DNA of 64,000 nucleotides from Bradyrhizobium diazoefficiens USDA 110 (GTDB lineage: Bacteria; Pseudomonadota; Alphaproteobacteria; Rhizobiales; Xanthobacteraceae), in NCBI RefSeq assembly GCF_000011365.1, contig NC_004463.1, positions 2,404,001-2,468,000 of the forward strand. Direction: 5' to 3'. The position numbers were made by a program, and so were the translations under genes. Numbering within the stretch: the stretch's first letter is position 1; every line of letters begins with the position of its first letter. Shown one piece after another: positions 40,870 through 49,603 of this stretch. The notes beneath the pieces are model-generated. The model had not been told where the DNA came from. It did not search any database and was given only the letters and a program-made list of their open reading frames with translations.

Positions 40870-41709
40870 ATGTCGCAGGACGGATTTGGACTGGCGGGTG
40901 TCATGGGCATGCCGGTCGCGCATTCGCGCTCGCCCATCATTCATAATTATTGGCTGAAGGCGCACGGCATCCGCGGCAGCTATGTCCCGCTGGCGGTGAA
41001 GCCGGAGCGGCTGGAGGATGCGCTTGACGGGCTGATTGCGCTCGGGTTCCGCGGCTGCAATGTCACCATGCCGCACAAGCAGACGGCGATGCCGCTGCTG
41101 ACCCGCGTCAACGAGACCGCGAAGCGCATCGGCGCCGTCAACACCATCGTCGTCGAGGCGGACGGCACGCTCTCCGGCTTCAACAATGACGGCAACGGTT
41201 TTGTGCAGAGCCTGCGCGACGCCAAGGCTGACTGGCGCGGCGATGCCGGGCCGATCCTGCTGCTCGGGGCAGGCGGCGCCTCGCGCGCCGTGGTGGTGGC
41301 GCTGCTCGAAAATGGCGCGCGCGAGATCCGCATCGCCAACCGCACGGCCGAGAAGGCGCAGGCGCTCGCCAGGGATTTCGGCTCCGCCGTCAGCACCATT
41401 GCGTGGGACGACCGCGGCGCTGCGCTCGGCGATGTCGCCCTGCTCGTCAACTGCACCGATCGCGGCATGGTCGGCAAGGCCGCGCTGGAGATCGACCTGT
41501 CGCGCCTGCGGCCGGAAACGCTCACCGCCGATCTCATCTACACGCCGCTGGAAACGCCGTTCCTCGCCGAAGCCCGCGCGCGCGGCTGCGTCACGGTCAA
41601 CGGGCTGGGCCTGCTGCTGAACCAGGCTAGGCTCGCCTTCAAGGCTTGGTTCGGTGTCATGCCCGACGTGACGCCAGAGCTGATCAAGGCCATCGAAGCG
41701 ACGTTCTGA
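40870..41709 (+). CDS. aroE: Shikimate/quinate dehydrogenase (AroE family)
   Basis: A 279-residue AroE-family enzyme. The substrate-binding segments are GMPVAHSRSPIIHN and NVTMPHKQTAM, with the catalytic Lys in PHK and GFNNDGNGF containing the Asp. The NADP-binding loop is LLGAGGASRAVVVALLENG. It reduces 3-dehydroshikimate or oxidises shikimate or quinate. It lies with an amidohydrolase and an orphan binding protein, not with biosynthetic genes, so a catabolic paralogue is more likely than the housekeeping enzyme. The gene symbol denotes the family. Confidence 0.87.
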   Translation: MSQDGFGLAGVMGMPVAHSRSPIIHNYWLKAHGIRGSYVPLAVKPERLEDALDGLIALGFRGCNVTMPHKQTAMPLLTRVNETAKRIGAVNTIVVEADGTLSGFNNDGNGFVQSLRDAKADWRGDAGPILLLGAGGASRAVVVALLENGAREIRIANRTAEKAQALARDFGSAVSTIAWDDRGAALGDVALLVNCTDRGMVGKAALEIDLSRLRPETLTADLIYTPLETPFLAEARARGCVTVNGLGLLLNQARLAFKAWFGVMPDVTPELIKAIEATF

Positions 41710-41730
41710 ACCGCCGGGGAGCTTTGCGCC

Positions 41731-42579
41731 ATGACGCTGCCGGTGTCCCCCAGGATCGACTGCCACATCCACGCCATCGATCCCGCCCGCTTTCCCTATT
41801 CCGCCGATACGCCGTACCGGCCGAGCGGGCAGGAGATCGCGCCCGCGGCGCAGCTCATCCGCGTGTTCGACGCGTTCGATATCAGGCACGCGCTCGTGGT
41901 GGCCACCAACACCGGCTACGGCAGCGACAGCCGCATCCTGCTCGATACGTTGCAGCAGGGCGGCGGCCGCTTTCGCGGTGTCGCCGTCGTCGAGAACGAC
42001 GTCGACATCAGCGAGCTCGAACGGCTGAAGGCGGCCGGCGTGATCGGCGTCGCCTTCAACGTGCCGTTCCACGGTGCCGATTATTATCTCAGGGCGGCGG
42101 CACTGCTGGAGAAGCTGACCAGCCTCGGCCTGTTCCTCCAGATCCAGGTCGAGCAGGACCAGTTGCTCGACCTGTTACCACTGATCGACAAATCAAATGT
42201 GCGTCTGGTGTTCGATCATTGCGGCCGGCCCTCCGTTGGGCAGGGATTGCAGGGCAAGGCCTTCCAGGCGCTGCTCGCAATCGGCCGCGAGCGCGACGCG
42301 CATGTCAAGCTGTCAGGCTATTACAAATTCTCGCAGCAGCCGCATCCGTATCAAGACGCGTGGCCGTTCATCACGGCGCTGGTCGAGGCCTTCACGCTCG
42401 ACCGCTGCGTCTGGGGCTCGGACTATCCGTTCCTGCGCGCCCCAGAGCGGCTCGATTACGGCCCGCTGCTCGCGGTGCTGACACAACTGTTTCCCGACCC
42501 CGGCGATCAGCATCGCCTGTTGTGGCGAACGCCGGCAAGGCTGCTCGGCTTCGACGGCGGGACGGATCAAGCGAGATAA
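41731..42579 (+). CDS. Amidohydrolase, 2-pyrone-4,6-dicarboxylate lactonase-like
   Basis: A 282-residue TIM-barrel amidohydrolase of the PDC-hydrolase/AH2 type. The metal HxH motif is DCHIHAID, VFDHCGRPS and HVKLSGYYKFS follow, and the catalytic Asp lies in WGSDYPFLR. Such enzymes open lactones such as 2-pyrone-4,6-dicarboxylate in protocatechuate breakdown. GGGGAG precedes the ATG, 21 bases after the AroE-type stop. Together they suggest a shikimate/quinate to aromatic-acid route. Confidence 0.85.
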   Translation: MTLPVSPRIDCHIHAIDPARFPYSADTPYRPSGQEIAPAAQLIRVFDAFDIRHALVVATNTGYGSDSRILLDTLQQGGGRFRGVAVVENDVDISELERLKAAGVIGVAFNVPFHGADYYLRAAALLEKLTSLGLFLQIQVEQDQLLDLLPLIDKSNVRLVFDHCGRPSVGQGLQGKAFQALLAIGRERDAHVKLSGYYKFSQQPHPYQDAWPFITALVEAFTLDRCVWGSDYPFLRAPERLDYGPLLAVLTQLFPDPGDQHRLLWRTPARLLGFDGGTDQAR

Positions 42580-42608
42580 CAACAGAGCAAAATGGGAGGG
42601 AGGACGTC

Positions 42609-43763
42609 ATGAGGCACTTTGCAGGGCCGGTTGGCATCGCGGTTGCGGCATCGCTGTGGGCGAGCGCGGCCTGCGCGCAGAGCACGGTCTACATCCCCGA
42701 CGTCATCGAGCTGTCCGGCCCCGGCGCCGTCTCCGGCACCAACTGGCGCGACGGCGTCGCGCTCGCGGTCGACGAGATCAACAATGCCGGCGGCATTCTG
42801 GGCCGGAAAATCCAGACCGAGCATCTCGACACCCAGAGCAATCCCGGCATCTCGCGCGCGCAGGTGCAGAAGGTTTTGGACAAGGACCCTTATGTCGTGC
42901 TCGGGCCGATCTATTCAGGCTCGGTCAAGGTCAACATGGCGCTGACGCAGGCAGCCGAGATTCCGCAGATCGTCGGCGCCGAGGCCGCCGACATCACCAC
43001 GCAAGGTAACCCCTGGATATTCCGCACGGCCTTCGGTCAGCAATTCTCGATGCCGAAGATCGCCAACTATCTGCACGACAAGCTCAAGGTGAAGACGGTC
43101 GCGCTGGTCTGGGTCAACAATGATTTCGGCAAGGGCGGCCACGACAACTTTCTGAAGGAGATGAAGGCGCGCAATATCGAGATCGCGGCCGATATCTCCA
43201 CCGAGCAGGGCCAGGTCGATTTCGGCTCCGACGTCATCAAGCTGAAGAGCGCCAAGGCCCACGCGATTTTCGTCTATACCAATGAAGAGGAGAGCGCCCG
43301 CTTCCTGATCGAGGCGAAGCGGCAGGGCTTGTCGACGCCATTGTTCGGCGAGACCACGCTGCTGAGCCAGAAGGTGGTCGAGCTCGCCGGCCCCGCCGCC
43401 AACGGCGTGCGCGGCCATGTCGGCCTTTCCGCCGACGCTCCGATTCCCGCCATCGAGGACTTCACGAAGAACTTCAGCGAGCGCTACAAGTACCGGCCCG
43501 ACCACAACGGCATCAAGGGCTACACCGCGGTCTATCTGGTCAAATACGTCACCGAAAAGATCGGCAAGTTCGACAGCAAGGCTTTTGGCGCCGCGATGAA
43601 AGGCCTGACCCTGAGGCCCGACAAGGCGCCGGGCATGCTGATGGAAGCGAGCTGGGACCAGAACGGCGACATCGACCGCGCCAGCTTCCTCGCCGAGATC
43701 GTCGACGGCAAGCAGAAGATCGTCGAGACATTGCCGAAGCTGAAGGCGGGCAAGGGCGAGTGA
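42609..43763 (+). CDS. Branched-chain-type ABC solute-binding protein (orphan)
   Basis: A 384-residue periplasmic protein of the LivK-like class with a signal peptide (GIAVAASLWASAACA). Binding-fold motifs include VAVDEINNAGGILGRKI and VALVWVNNDFGKGGHDNFL. It starts 30 bases after the amidohydrolase gene and is likely the import receptor for the compound handled by the AroE-type and lactonase-type enzymes. No permease or ATPase genes accompany it. Confidence 0.9.
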   Translation: MRHFAGPVGIAVAASLWASAACAQSTVYIPDVIELSGPGAVSGTNWRDGVALAVDEINNAGGILGRKIQTEHLDTQSNPGISRAQVQKVLDKDPYVVLGPIYSGSVKVNMALTQAAEIPQIVGAEAADITTQGNPWIFRTAFGQQFSMPKIANYLHDKLKVKTVALVWVNNDFGKGGHDNFLKEMKARNIEIAADISTEQGQVDFGSDVIKLKSAKAHAIFVYTNEEESARFLIEAKRQGLSTPLFGETTLLSQKVVELAGPAANGVRGHVGLSADAPIPAIEDFTKNFSERYKYRPDHNGIKGYTAVYLVKYVTEKIGKFDSKAFGAAMKGLTLRPDKAPGMLMEASWDQNGDIDRASFLAEIVDGKQKIVETLPKLKAGKGE

Positions 43764-43794
43764 GGGACGCCTCGCCCGCGCGATCGCTCCGCCC

Positions 43795-44319
43795 TCAGAG
43801 TTCGTCGAGCGCAGCCCAATGCGGGACGTGCGCGGCGAGCTTGTCGAGCAGGCGCTCGAATTCATTGCGCTCGGCCCGCGTGAGGCACGCGAGCATGGCG
43901 CGCTCCCGCTCGCGCAGGGCCGGGATGTATTGTGCGTAGAGCGCCCGCCCGGCCGCCGTCATGAACAACTGCTGGCGGCGGCTGTCCGTCTTGTCGGCGG
44001 CACGCCGTATCAGCTTCTTCTTCTCCAGCGCGATGATTCCGCGGCTAATGTTGGCCTTAAGATGGCCGGAGAATTCGCAGATCTCGCTCGCGGTCACGCC
44101 CTCTCGGAAATCCAGGAAGATCAGGGTGACGATCTCCGGCCGCGTCAGGCCGAATTCCATCTCGATCCGCCGGAATGACGGCTCGCGGTAGAAGTTCAGC
44201 ACGTAGCCCATCCTGTAGGCGATCTGGAGTTCGGTGCCGCCTATCACCGCCGCGAGCGGTTTTCGCTCGGGTGAATGGCTCCCGGTGGTGTCGTTCGTCG
44301 ATTTTCGGGATGGTCTCAT
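43795..44319 (-). CDS. MarR family transcriptional regulator
   Basis: A 174-residue winged-helix regulator. The HTH is VTASEICEFSGHLKANISRGIIALEKKKLIRR, followed by the basic wing DKTDSRRQQLFMTAAG. The N-terminus (MRPSRKSTNDTTGSH) is unstructured. A longer frame to 44421 is open, but the ATG at 44319 is set inside a perfect palindrome that probably serves as its own operator. It is convergent with the AroE-type/amidohydrolase/binding-protein operon and divergent from the alpha/beta hydrolase gene, so it may control both. Confidence 0.88.
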   Translation of the reverse strand: MRPSRKSTNDTTGSHSPERKPLAAVIGGTELQIAYRMGYVLNFYREPSFRRIEMEFGLTRPEIVTLIFLDFREGVTASEICEFSGHLKANISRGIIALEKKKLIRRAADKTDSRRQQLFMTAAGRALYAQYIPALRERERAMLACLTRAERNEFERLLDKLAAHVPHWAALDEL

Positions 44320-44326
44320 ATGAGAC
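44313..44326. promoter_or_regulatory. Palindrome over the MarR start codon
   Basis: GTCTCATATGAGAC is a perfect 14-base palindrome that includes the MarR ATG (complement of 44317-44319). It lies 94 bases before the divergent hydrolase start. MarR proteins bind palindromes of this size, so autorepression is likely. Confidence 0.62.
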
Positions 44327-44419
44327 TTTCTGGTTGCTTTTCGATCCGGCTTGATCTTAACATCGCTGCGAGGCCCGCAAGAACGGCCGTCGACGATAGT
44401 TGTGGAGGATCGCAGGAGC

Positions 44420-45361
44420 ATGCCGCTGGCCGGGCAGAGGGTGATGGACCTGTCGTGCGACGGCGAGGTCCGGTGCTTCCATGCGGGAACGCCGGAGCAT
44501 CCAGTCTATGTCGACCAGGTGCGATCGTCCCACGCGGCCCTGCGCAAAATGCCTGTTGTCATGGTCCATGGCGCCGGTCACACCGGGACCTGCTATCTCG
44601 CCACGCCGGATCGGAGACCGGGTTGGGCGCCGCGCTTTGCTGCGGCTGGCCGGGACGTGTTCGTGCCGGACTGGCCCGGTCACGGCCGTTCGCCGTCAGG
44701 TCCGGACTTTTCGCGGCTTGGAACGCGGGATGTGGCGACGTCGCTGCTGGCGCTGATCGAGGAGATCGGGCCGGCCGTGCTGCTGGTGCATTCGGCGAGC
44801 GGTCCGATGGCCTGGTGGATGGCCGAGCGGCGTCCCGATCTGGTCCGCGCCGTGGTCGGCATCGCCCCCGGTCCACCGGCCAATCTGCTGCGCGATCTGC
44901 CCGACGATCCGGCAGCGATCCGCGCGCTGCGCGATGACGCCAGCGCCGGTCATCCCGTTTACTCGAGCGAGGATGCGCCGGTATGGCTGACGGCGGACTT
45001 TGCCGCCGCCTATTGGGCCAACGGGCCGCGCTTTCCGCACCACGCGTTCGAAAACTACTGCCGCTCGTTTGCGCCGGAGAGCGCACGAATCCTGAACGAG
45101 CGCTTCAACATCGGCGGACGGGGGCTCAGGATCGCTGATCCCGAGCGTCTGCGGGAAAGGCCGATCATGATCGTGACCGGGGACCGCGACCCGCGCCATC
45201 CGCGCGAGGTGGATGCGGCGACGGCGAGCTATCTCGGCGCCGAGTTCGTCTGGCTTCCCGATCGCGGCATCGAGGGGAACGGCCACATGATGATGATCGA
45301 GGACAACAGCGATGATCTCGCCGCCATGATCCTGGCCTGGCTCGATACGGTCGGATGCTGA
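44420..45361 (+). CDS. Alpha/beta hydrolase
   Basis: A 313-residue hydrolase. The core is VVMVHGAGHTGTCY (oxyanion region), the nucleophile elbow LLVHSASGPMAWWM, and a terminal GNGHMMMIEDN with the catalytic His. DWPGHGRSP follows the usual strand. CAGGAG precedes the ATG at 44420. The reaction is an ester, lactone or C-C hydrolysis of unknown substrate. It is followed 38 bases later by a binding protein and is divergent from MarR. Confidence 0.85.
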   Translation: MPLAGQRVMDLSCDGEVRCFHAGTPEHPVYVDQVRSSHAALRKMPVVMVHGAGHTGTCYLATPDRRPGWAPRFAAAGRDVFVPDWPGHGRSPSGPDFSRLGTRDVATSLLALIEEIGPAVLLVHSASGPMAWWMAERRPDLVRAVVGIAPGPPANLLRDLPDDPAAIRALRDDASAGHPVYSSEDAPVWLTADFAAAYWANGPRFPHHAFENYCRSFAPESARILNERFNIGGRGLRIADPERLRERPIMIVTGDRDPRHPREVDAATASYLGAEFVWLPDRGIEGNGHMMMIEDNSDDLAAMILAWLDTVGC

Positions 45362-45399
45362 GATCCCGCGCCCTGCAGGCACATTGGAGGATACCAAGG

Positions 45400-46608
45400 A
45401 TGAGACGGATTGCGTGTGTCCTTCTGCTGCTGGCGCAGCCCGTCGCGGCACGGGCGCAAGTCAGTGGTGACGTCGTCAAGATCGGCGTCCTCACCGACAT
45501 GGCCGGCGTGACCGCCGACATCACCGGCAAAGGTTCGGTCGTCGCCGCCGAGATGGCGGTGACCGAGATCGGTGGCGCGGTTCTCGGCAAGCCGATCCAG
45601 ATCGTCTCGGCCGATCACCAGCACAAGGCCGATGTCGGCACGGCGATCGCCCGGCGCTGGTTCGATGTCGAGGATGTCGATGCGATCGTCGATGTGCCCA
45701 ATTCCGGCGTTGCGCTCGCGGTCCAGAGCCTCGCACGCGAGAAGAAGCGGATCGTTCTCTATTCGGGGCCGGGGACGACGGCGTTGACCAACGAGCAGTG
45801 CTCGCCCTACGGCTTCCACTGGACCTACGATACCTATGCGGTCTCGCACGGGACCGCGTCCGCGGTCGTCAAGGCCGGAGGCGGCACCTGGTTCATCCTG
45901 GCGTCGGACTATGCCTTCGGCCATCAGCTCCAGCAGGACGCGACCAGCGTGATTGCGGCCTTGGGCGGCAAGGTGCTGGGCAGCGCGCGCCATCCGCTCA
46001 ATACGTCGGACTTCTCCTCGTTCCTGCTGAGCGCGCAATCCTCCGGCGCCAAGGTCATCGGCCTCGCCAATGCCGGCAATGACACCGTCAACGCGATGCG
46101 GCAGGCCGGCGAGTTCGGGCTGGTGCAGGGTGGCCAAAGCCTCGCCGCGCTGATCCTCTTCCTCCAGGACGTGCACGCGCTCGGCCTTAGGGATGCGCAG
46201 GGCACCTACCTGACGACGGCCTCCTACTGGGACATGAACGAGGCGACACGGGCATGGTCGAAGGCGTTTTTTGCGAAGACCGGAATGATGCCGTCGATGC
46301 TGCATGCCGGCGTCTACGGCGCGGTGCGTCACTATCTCAAGGCCGTCGCCAGCGCCGGCACCGACGATGCCGGCCGGGTTGCGACCACCATGAGGACGAT
46401 ACCGGTCGAGGACGTCTTCTCGGAGGACGCAAGCATCCGTGAGGACGGCCGCGTCACGCGCACCATGTACCTCGTTCGCGTCAAGAAGCCGTCCGATTCG
46501 AAATATCCCTGGGACTACTTCGACATCGTGCGCAAGATCCCGCCTGAAAAGACCGTCTGGCCGCTCGCGGAGAGCAAATGTCCGCTGGTAAAGGCCTCCA
46601 GCCGCTAG
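45400..46608 (+). CDS. Branched-chain-type ABC solute-binding protein (orphan)
   Basis: A 402-residue periplasmic protein with signal peptide (MRRIACVLLLLAQPVAARA). Fold motifs are KIGVLTDMAGVTADITGKGSV and ADHQHKADVGTAIARRWFDVEDVDAIVDVPNS, as in receptors for aromatic or fatty compounds. The ATG at 45400 is chosen over an upstream frame start because it makes the signal peptide. It is probably cotranscribed with the alpha/beta hydrolase. No partner transporter is present. Confidence 0.9.
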   Translation: MRRIACVLLLLAQPVAARAQVSGDVVKIGVLTDMAGVTADITGKGSVVAAEMAVTEIGGAVLGKPIQIVSADHQHKADVGTAIARRWFDVEDVDAIVDVPNSGVALAVQSLAREKKRIVLYSGPGTTALTNEQCSPYGFHWTYDTYAVSHGTASAVVKAGGGTWFILASDYAFGHQLQQDATSVIAALGGKVLGSARHPLNTSDFSSFLLSAQSSGAKVIGLANAGNDTVNAMRQAGEFGLVQGGQSLAALILFLQDVHALGLRDAQGTYLTTASYWDMNEATRAWSKAFFAKTGMMPSMLHAGVYGAVRHYLKAVASAGTDDAGRVATTMRTIPVEDVFSEDASIREDGRVTRTMYLVRVKKPSDSKYPWDYFDIVRKIPPEKTVWPLAESKCPLVKASSR

Positions 46609-46708
46609 ATCGGAAACGGCCGTCGAACGGGTTGGCAAAGCGGGTTCGCCACGCGCATGATGCGTGCGTGATATCTCGCCCTTTTGCGATCCCGGACGAC
46701 CCAAGAAC

Positions 46709-47293
46709 ATGAAAACCACGCTGCTGAAATCCGAAGACTACACCCGCTCGCCCTGGAAGAACGGCGGCGGCATCTTCACCGATATTGCGGATGCGCATCG
46801 TGCGGGCAGCCCGACGAAGGATTGGGACAGCCTGCTCTGGCGCTTTGCGTCCACGCCGATCGTCGCGCCCGGTCCGTTCTCCTACATGCCCGGCATCGAC
46901 CGCTTGCAGATGGTCGTGGGTGGGCGCGGGCTGGTGCTGAAAGCACCGGGGCGGGAATTCGACGAGCGCGAGCCGTTCACGACCGTGCGCTTCACCGGCG
47001 AGCTCGAGATCGTGACCGAGCTCGAGGCGGGTCCGGTCGAGGTCGTGAACCTGATGGCCCGGCGCGGTGCGGCGGAGATCGAGCTTCTGGCGCTCCGGGA
47101 GCCCGGCGATCGGCCATTGTCCGCCGGCACGCATCTGGTTTACGCGGTTTTCGGCAATTGCAGCATTCGTCTCAATAGCGAGGAGTTTGCGGTTCCCCAC
47201 GGCAGCACGCTGAAGGTCGAGCTGACCGAGCCGTCTAGGCTGGCGCTCGTCTCGGGGCTGGGGGTGCTGGGTTCAATCCAGCTCGTCGGCTAG
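46709..47293 (+). CDS. HutD/Ves family protein
   Basis: A 194-residue cupin-like protein. The opening MKTTLLKSEDYTRSPWKNGGGIFTDIA carries the family signature PWKNGGG, followed by WRFASTPI and SYMPGIDRLQMVV. HutD proteins are linked to histidine use and Ves to cold shock in other bacteria, and their biochemistry is unknown. No hut gene lies nearby. The ATG at 46709 begins the conserved part. Confidence 0.85.
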   Translation: MKTTLLKSEDYTRSPWKNGGGIFTDIADAHRAGSPTKDWDSLLWRFASTPIVAPGPFSYMPGIDRLQMVVGGRGLVLKAPGREFDEREPFTTVRFTGELEIVTELEAGPVEVVNLMARRGAAEIELLALREPGDRPLSAGTHLVYAVFGNCSIRLNSEEFAVPHGSTLKVELTEPSRLALVSGLGVLGSIQLVG

Positions 47294-47402
47294 ATCGCAA
47301 CTGCGTTGCTGATGCGCACGATCCGTGCAACTGGCTAGGTTGACGCGGCCCCGCCAGCGCACGATATCTGCCTTGATGCAAGCCGCCGCGAAGGGGCAGG
47401 AT

Positions 47403-48596
47403 ATGAGCGCACCAGACAAGAATCCCCCCGCGACGCTGTCCGACGGCGTCGTCGACTGGCTGACCAACGGCACGCGCGACGAGCGCTTCATCGACAATAT
47501 CTTTGCGCAGATGTGCATCCGCCTCCAGCAGGCCGGCATTCCGCTGAAGCGCTCGACGCTTCATGTCCTGATCCATCACCCGCAATGGCTGGGGGCCCGC
47601 TTCATGTGGTCCGACGGCATGCGCGAGGCCGAGATCGCGCGGGTCGATTATGACGTGCGCGAGCGGTCCGAATTCATCGGCAGTCCCGCCAACGAAATGT
47701 TCGACGGGGCGACCGAGGTGCGCGAGAACCTCGAACGCGATCCGGCGCTCGGCCGCAAGCACGCCCTCTATGACGAGATGCGGACGAAGGGCCTGACCGA
47801 CTATGTGGCCTGGCCGCTCTACCACACCCTCGGCAAGCGTCATCTCATCACCTTCGCGACCGACCGGCCCGGCGGCTTCGAGGAGGCGCATATCGCTGCG
47901 CTGAAGAAGCTGTTGCCGGTGCTGGCGCTGGTCAGCGAGATCCGCATCAAGAACCGCCTGGCGCGGACCCTGCTGGAGACCTATGTCGGCGCCCACGCCG
48001 GCGAGCTGATTCTCGCCGGCGCTACCCGGCGCGGCACCGGCACCACGGTTCGCGCCGCGATCATGATCTGCGACCTCAGGGATTTCACGAAAATCTCCGA
48101 CAACTGGCCGCGCGACGACGTCATCGACCTCCTCAACGACTATTTCGACGCGATGTCCGAGCCGATCGCACGGCACGGCGGCGAGATCCTGAAATTCATC
48201 GGCGACGGCCTCCTCGCCATCTTCCCGCTCAGCCAGCCCAACGCCTGCGCAAACCTGCTGCATGCCGTGACCGAGGCTCGAGCGGCCATGGTCGCGCTGA
48301 ACGAGCGGAATAACGGCAGCGGCCGCGCGCCGCTGAACTACGGCATCGGCGTCCATGTCGGCGACGTCATGTACGGCAATATCGGCTCGACCACCCGGCT
48401 CGACTTCACCGTGATCGGCCCCGCCGTCAACATGGCCTCGCGTCTCGAAGCGCTCACCAAGCAGGTGGGACGACCGGTGCTGCTGTCGCGCGACTTCGCC
48501 GAGCTGGTGGAGCGGAAGTCCGAGCTGGAGCGGGTGGGCGAGTACGAGGTGCGCGGCTTCAGCGATCCGATCGAGCTGTTCGCGTTTCACGGCTGA
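47403..48596 (+). CDS. Class III adenylate cyclase with N-terminal sensory domain
   Basis: A 397-residue cytoplasmic cyclase. An N-terminal region of about 200 residues (GAF-like outline, no membrane segment) precedes the catalytic domain (about 215-390). Metal aspartates are D224 (MICDLRDFTK) and D268 (FIGDGLLAIF), and the RLDFTVIGPAVNMASRLE segment follows. It would make cAMP from ATP in response to an unknown signal. GGGGCAGG before the ATG at 47403 supports this start. Confidence 0.9.
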   Translation: MSAPDKNPPATLSDGVVDWLTNGTRDERFIDNIFAQMCIRLQQAGIPLKRSTLHVLIHHPQWLGARFMWSDGMREAEIARVDYDVRERSEFIGSPANEMFDGATEVRENLERDPALGRKHALYDEMRTKGLTDYVAWPLYHTLGKRHLITFATDRPGGFEEAHIAALKKLLPVLALVSEIRIKNRLARTLLETYVGAHAGELILAGATRRGTGTTVRAAIMICDLRDFTKISDNWPRDDVIDLLNDYFDAMSEPIARHGGEILKFIGDGLLAIFPLSQPNACANLLHAVTEARAAMVALNERNNGSGRAPLNYGIGVHVGDVMYGNIGSTTRLDFTVIGPAVNMASRLEALTKQVGRPVLLSRDFAELVERKSELERVGEYEVRGFSDPIELFAFHG

Positions 48597-48614
48597 AAGC
48601 GCCGGGCGAAAGGC

Positions 48615-48713
48615 CTAGTAGAATCCGGCGAAGAACCGGATTGCGAGATATGCCCCTGCGACGACAGCCGCGGTGGCGCCGATTGCAAAGACGACCCTCA
48701 GGCTTTCGTCCAT
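48615..48713 (-). CDS. Tiny membrane protein, 32 residues
   Basis: The frame MDESLRVVFAIGATAAVVAG... ends in AYLAIRFFAGFY and is one transmembrane helix with a short charged start. AGGAG lies ten bases before the ATG. No homologue is known to me. The evidence is the ribosome binding site plus a clean hydrophobic profile. Confidence 0.45.
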   Translation of the reverse strand: MDESLRVVFAIGATAAVVAGAYLAIRFFAGFY

Positions 48714-49097
48714 CGATCATTGTCTCCTTGAGACGACCCCGACTCCGCAAGGGGGGCTGAGAGCCGGAGCCGCCAAAGTGCCGGTGTCTTGTGGGACCCG
48801 GTCTGCGCCAACGTCCGAGCGATGCGCCGGTTCCTGTCAGCCTCATTCCAGGATCAAGCGATTGCGCGAACGCACGGTTGCTGCGGTGCGCCCTCCCTGC
48901 GCGCGTCGCAAGTCGTGCGGATGGGCAATATCGGACGCATTGTCAAAAGAAATCTCCGCGCAGAACGCCTAGGTTGGCTTTACTGGCGGCCCTGCCAATG
49001 GTGCCGCACGAACGCATCGACGACAGTCAATGCTGCTGGCTCGATGCAACAGAAAAGGTGATCGACGCATCGGATGCGATCCCAAGAGGAGACGCCA
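48714..49097. other. Intergenic region before the small-gene train
   Basis: About 384 bases. One possible ATG frame at 48921-49061 (46 residues) has no clear ribosome binding site or family pattern. I saw no hairpin or operator that I would call. Confidence 0.4.
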
Positions 49098-49316
49098 ATG
49101 CCAAGCTGTTCCGAAGATATTCGCAGTCGAACCGGGCGCTGTGCCGTGTGCGACGGCAGGTTTGGTCTGGTCCGCTACTACTCTTGGCGAAAGCCCCTTT
49201 GCTCGAAAAGGTGCCTCGCACGTTTCACGGTGCGCCGGCAGGGTGACTGCGACTGGGTGGGCCGATTTCCGTTGGTTTTCGACACGCTTTCAGAGAACCG
49301 CGCGAGGCTCCTATGA
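49098..49316 (+). CDS. Small zinc-finger-like protein (CxxC...CxxxC)
   Basis: A 72-residue basic protein. CAVCDGRFGLVRYYSWRKPLC plus SKRC forms a CxxC...CxxxC metal site, and the sequence ends WVGRFPLVFDTLSENRARLL. GAGGAGACGCC precedes the ATG at 49098. I recall similar small proteins in Bradyrhizobium. It opens a train of small genes, and its TGA overlaps the next ATG. Confidence 0.7.
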   Translation: MPSCSEDIRSRTGRCAVCDGRFGLVRYYSWRKPLCSKRCLARFTVRRQGDCDWVGRFPLVFDTLSENRARLL

Positions 49317-49525
49317 CCATGCTGATGTCGCGACGAGGAAAGGAATATCTCGAGACGGCGCAGAGCCTGTTGCGCGCAGCCCGGACCATGACGGACGCCG
49401 TGGTCGCGGCTCGGCTCGAGATGCTCGCCGCTGACTATCAGCGGCGCGCCGAAAAGGCATCAACGGTCGATGCGGCGAAATCATCGGCGCGTTCGACCGG
49501 CACTGGATACGAAGGGTACCCGTGA
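49313..49525 (+). CDS. Small helical protein, 70 residues
   Basis: The sequence starts MTMLMSRRGKEYLETAQSLL and continues with ARTMTDAVVAARLEMLAADYQRRAEKA, a two-helix protein with the RxMTDxxxAxRLxxLAxDYxRRAE pattern known from rhizobial small proteins. Function is unknown. Its ATG overlaps the previous stop (ATGA), which indicates coupling. Confidence 0.72.
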   Translation: MTMLMSRRGKEYLETAQSLLRAARTMTDAVVAARLEMLAADYQRRAEKASTVDAAKSSARSTGTGYEGYP

Positions 49526-49603
49526 GGGCGGGTTGCGCCGCCGGTTTGGTCGCTTAACCAGGCCGGCTTGCCAGTTTCCTCTTTTGCCACCTGTGGAGCC
49601 GAT

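Noticed and set aside
48922..48937. TGGGCAATATCGGACG as a sixth copy of the island element
   Set aside because: It has two mismatches in the conserved 12-mer, no -10-like hexamer at the required distance, and lies about 169 bases from the nearest start, unlike the five accepted sites.
48921..49061. A 46-codon frame (MGNIGRIVKRNLRAERL...)
   Set aside because: It has no convincing ribosome binding site, family pattern or operon support.
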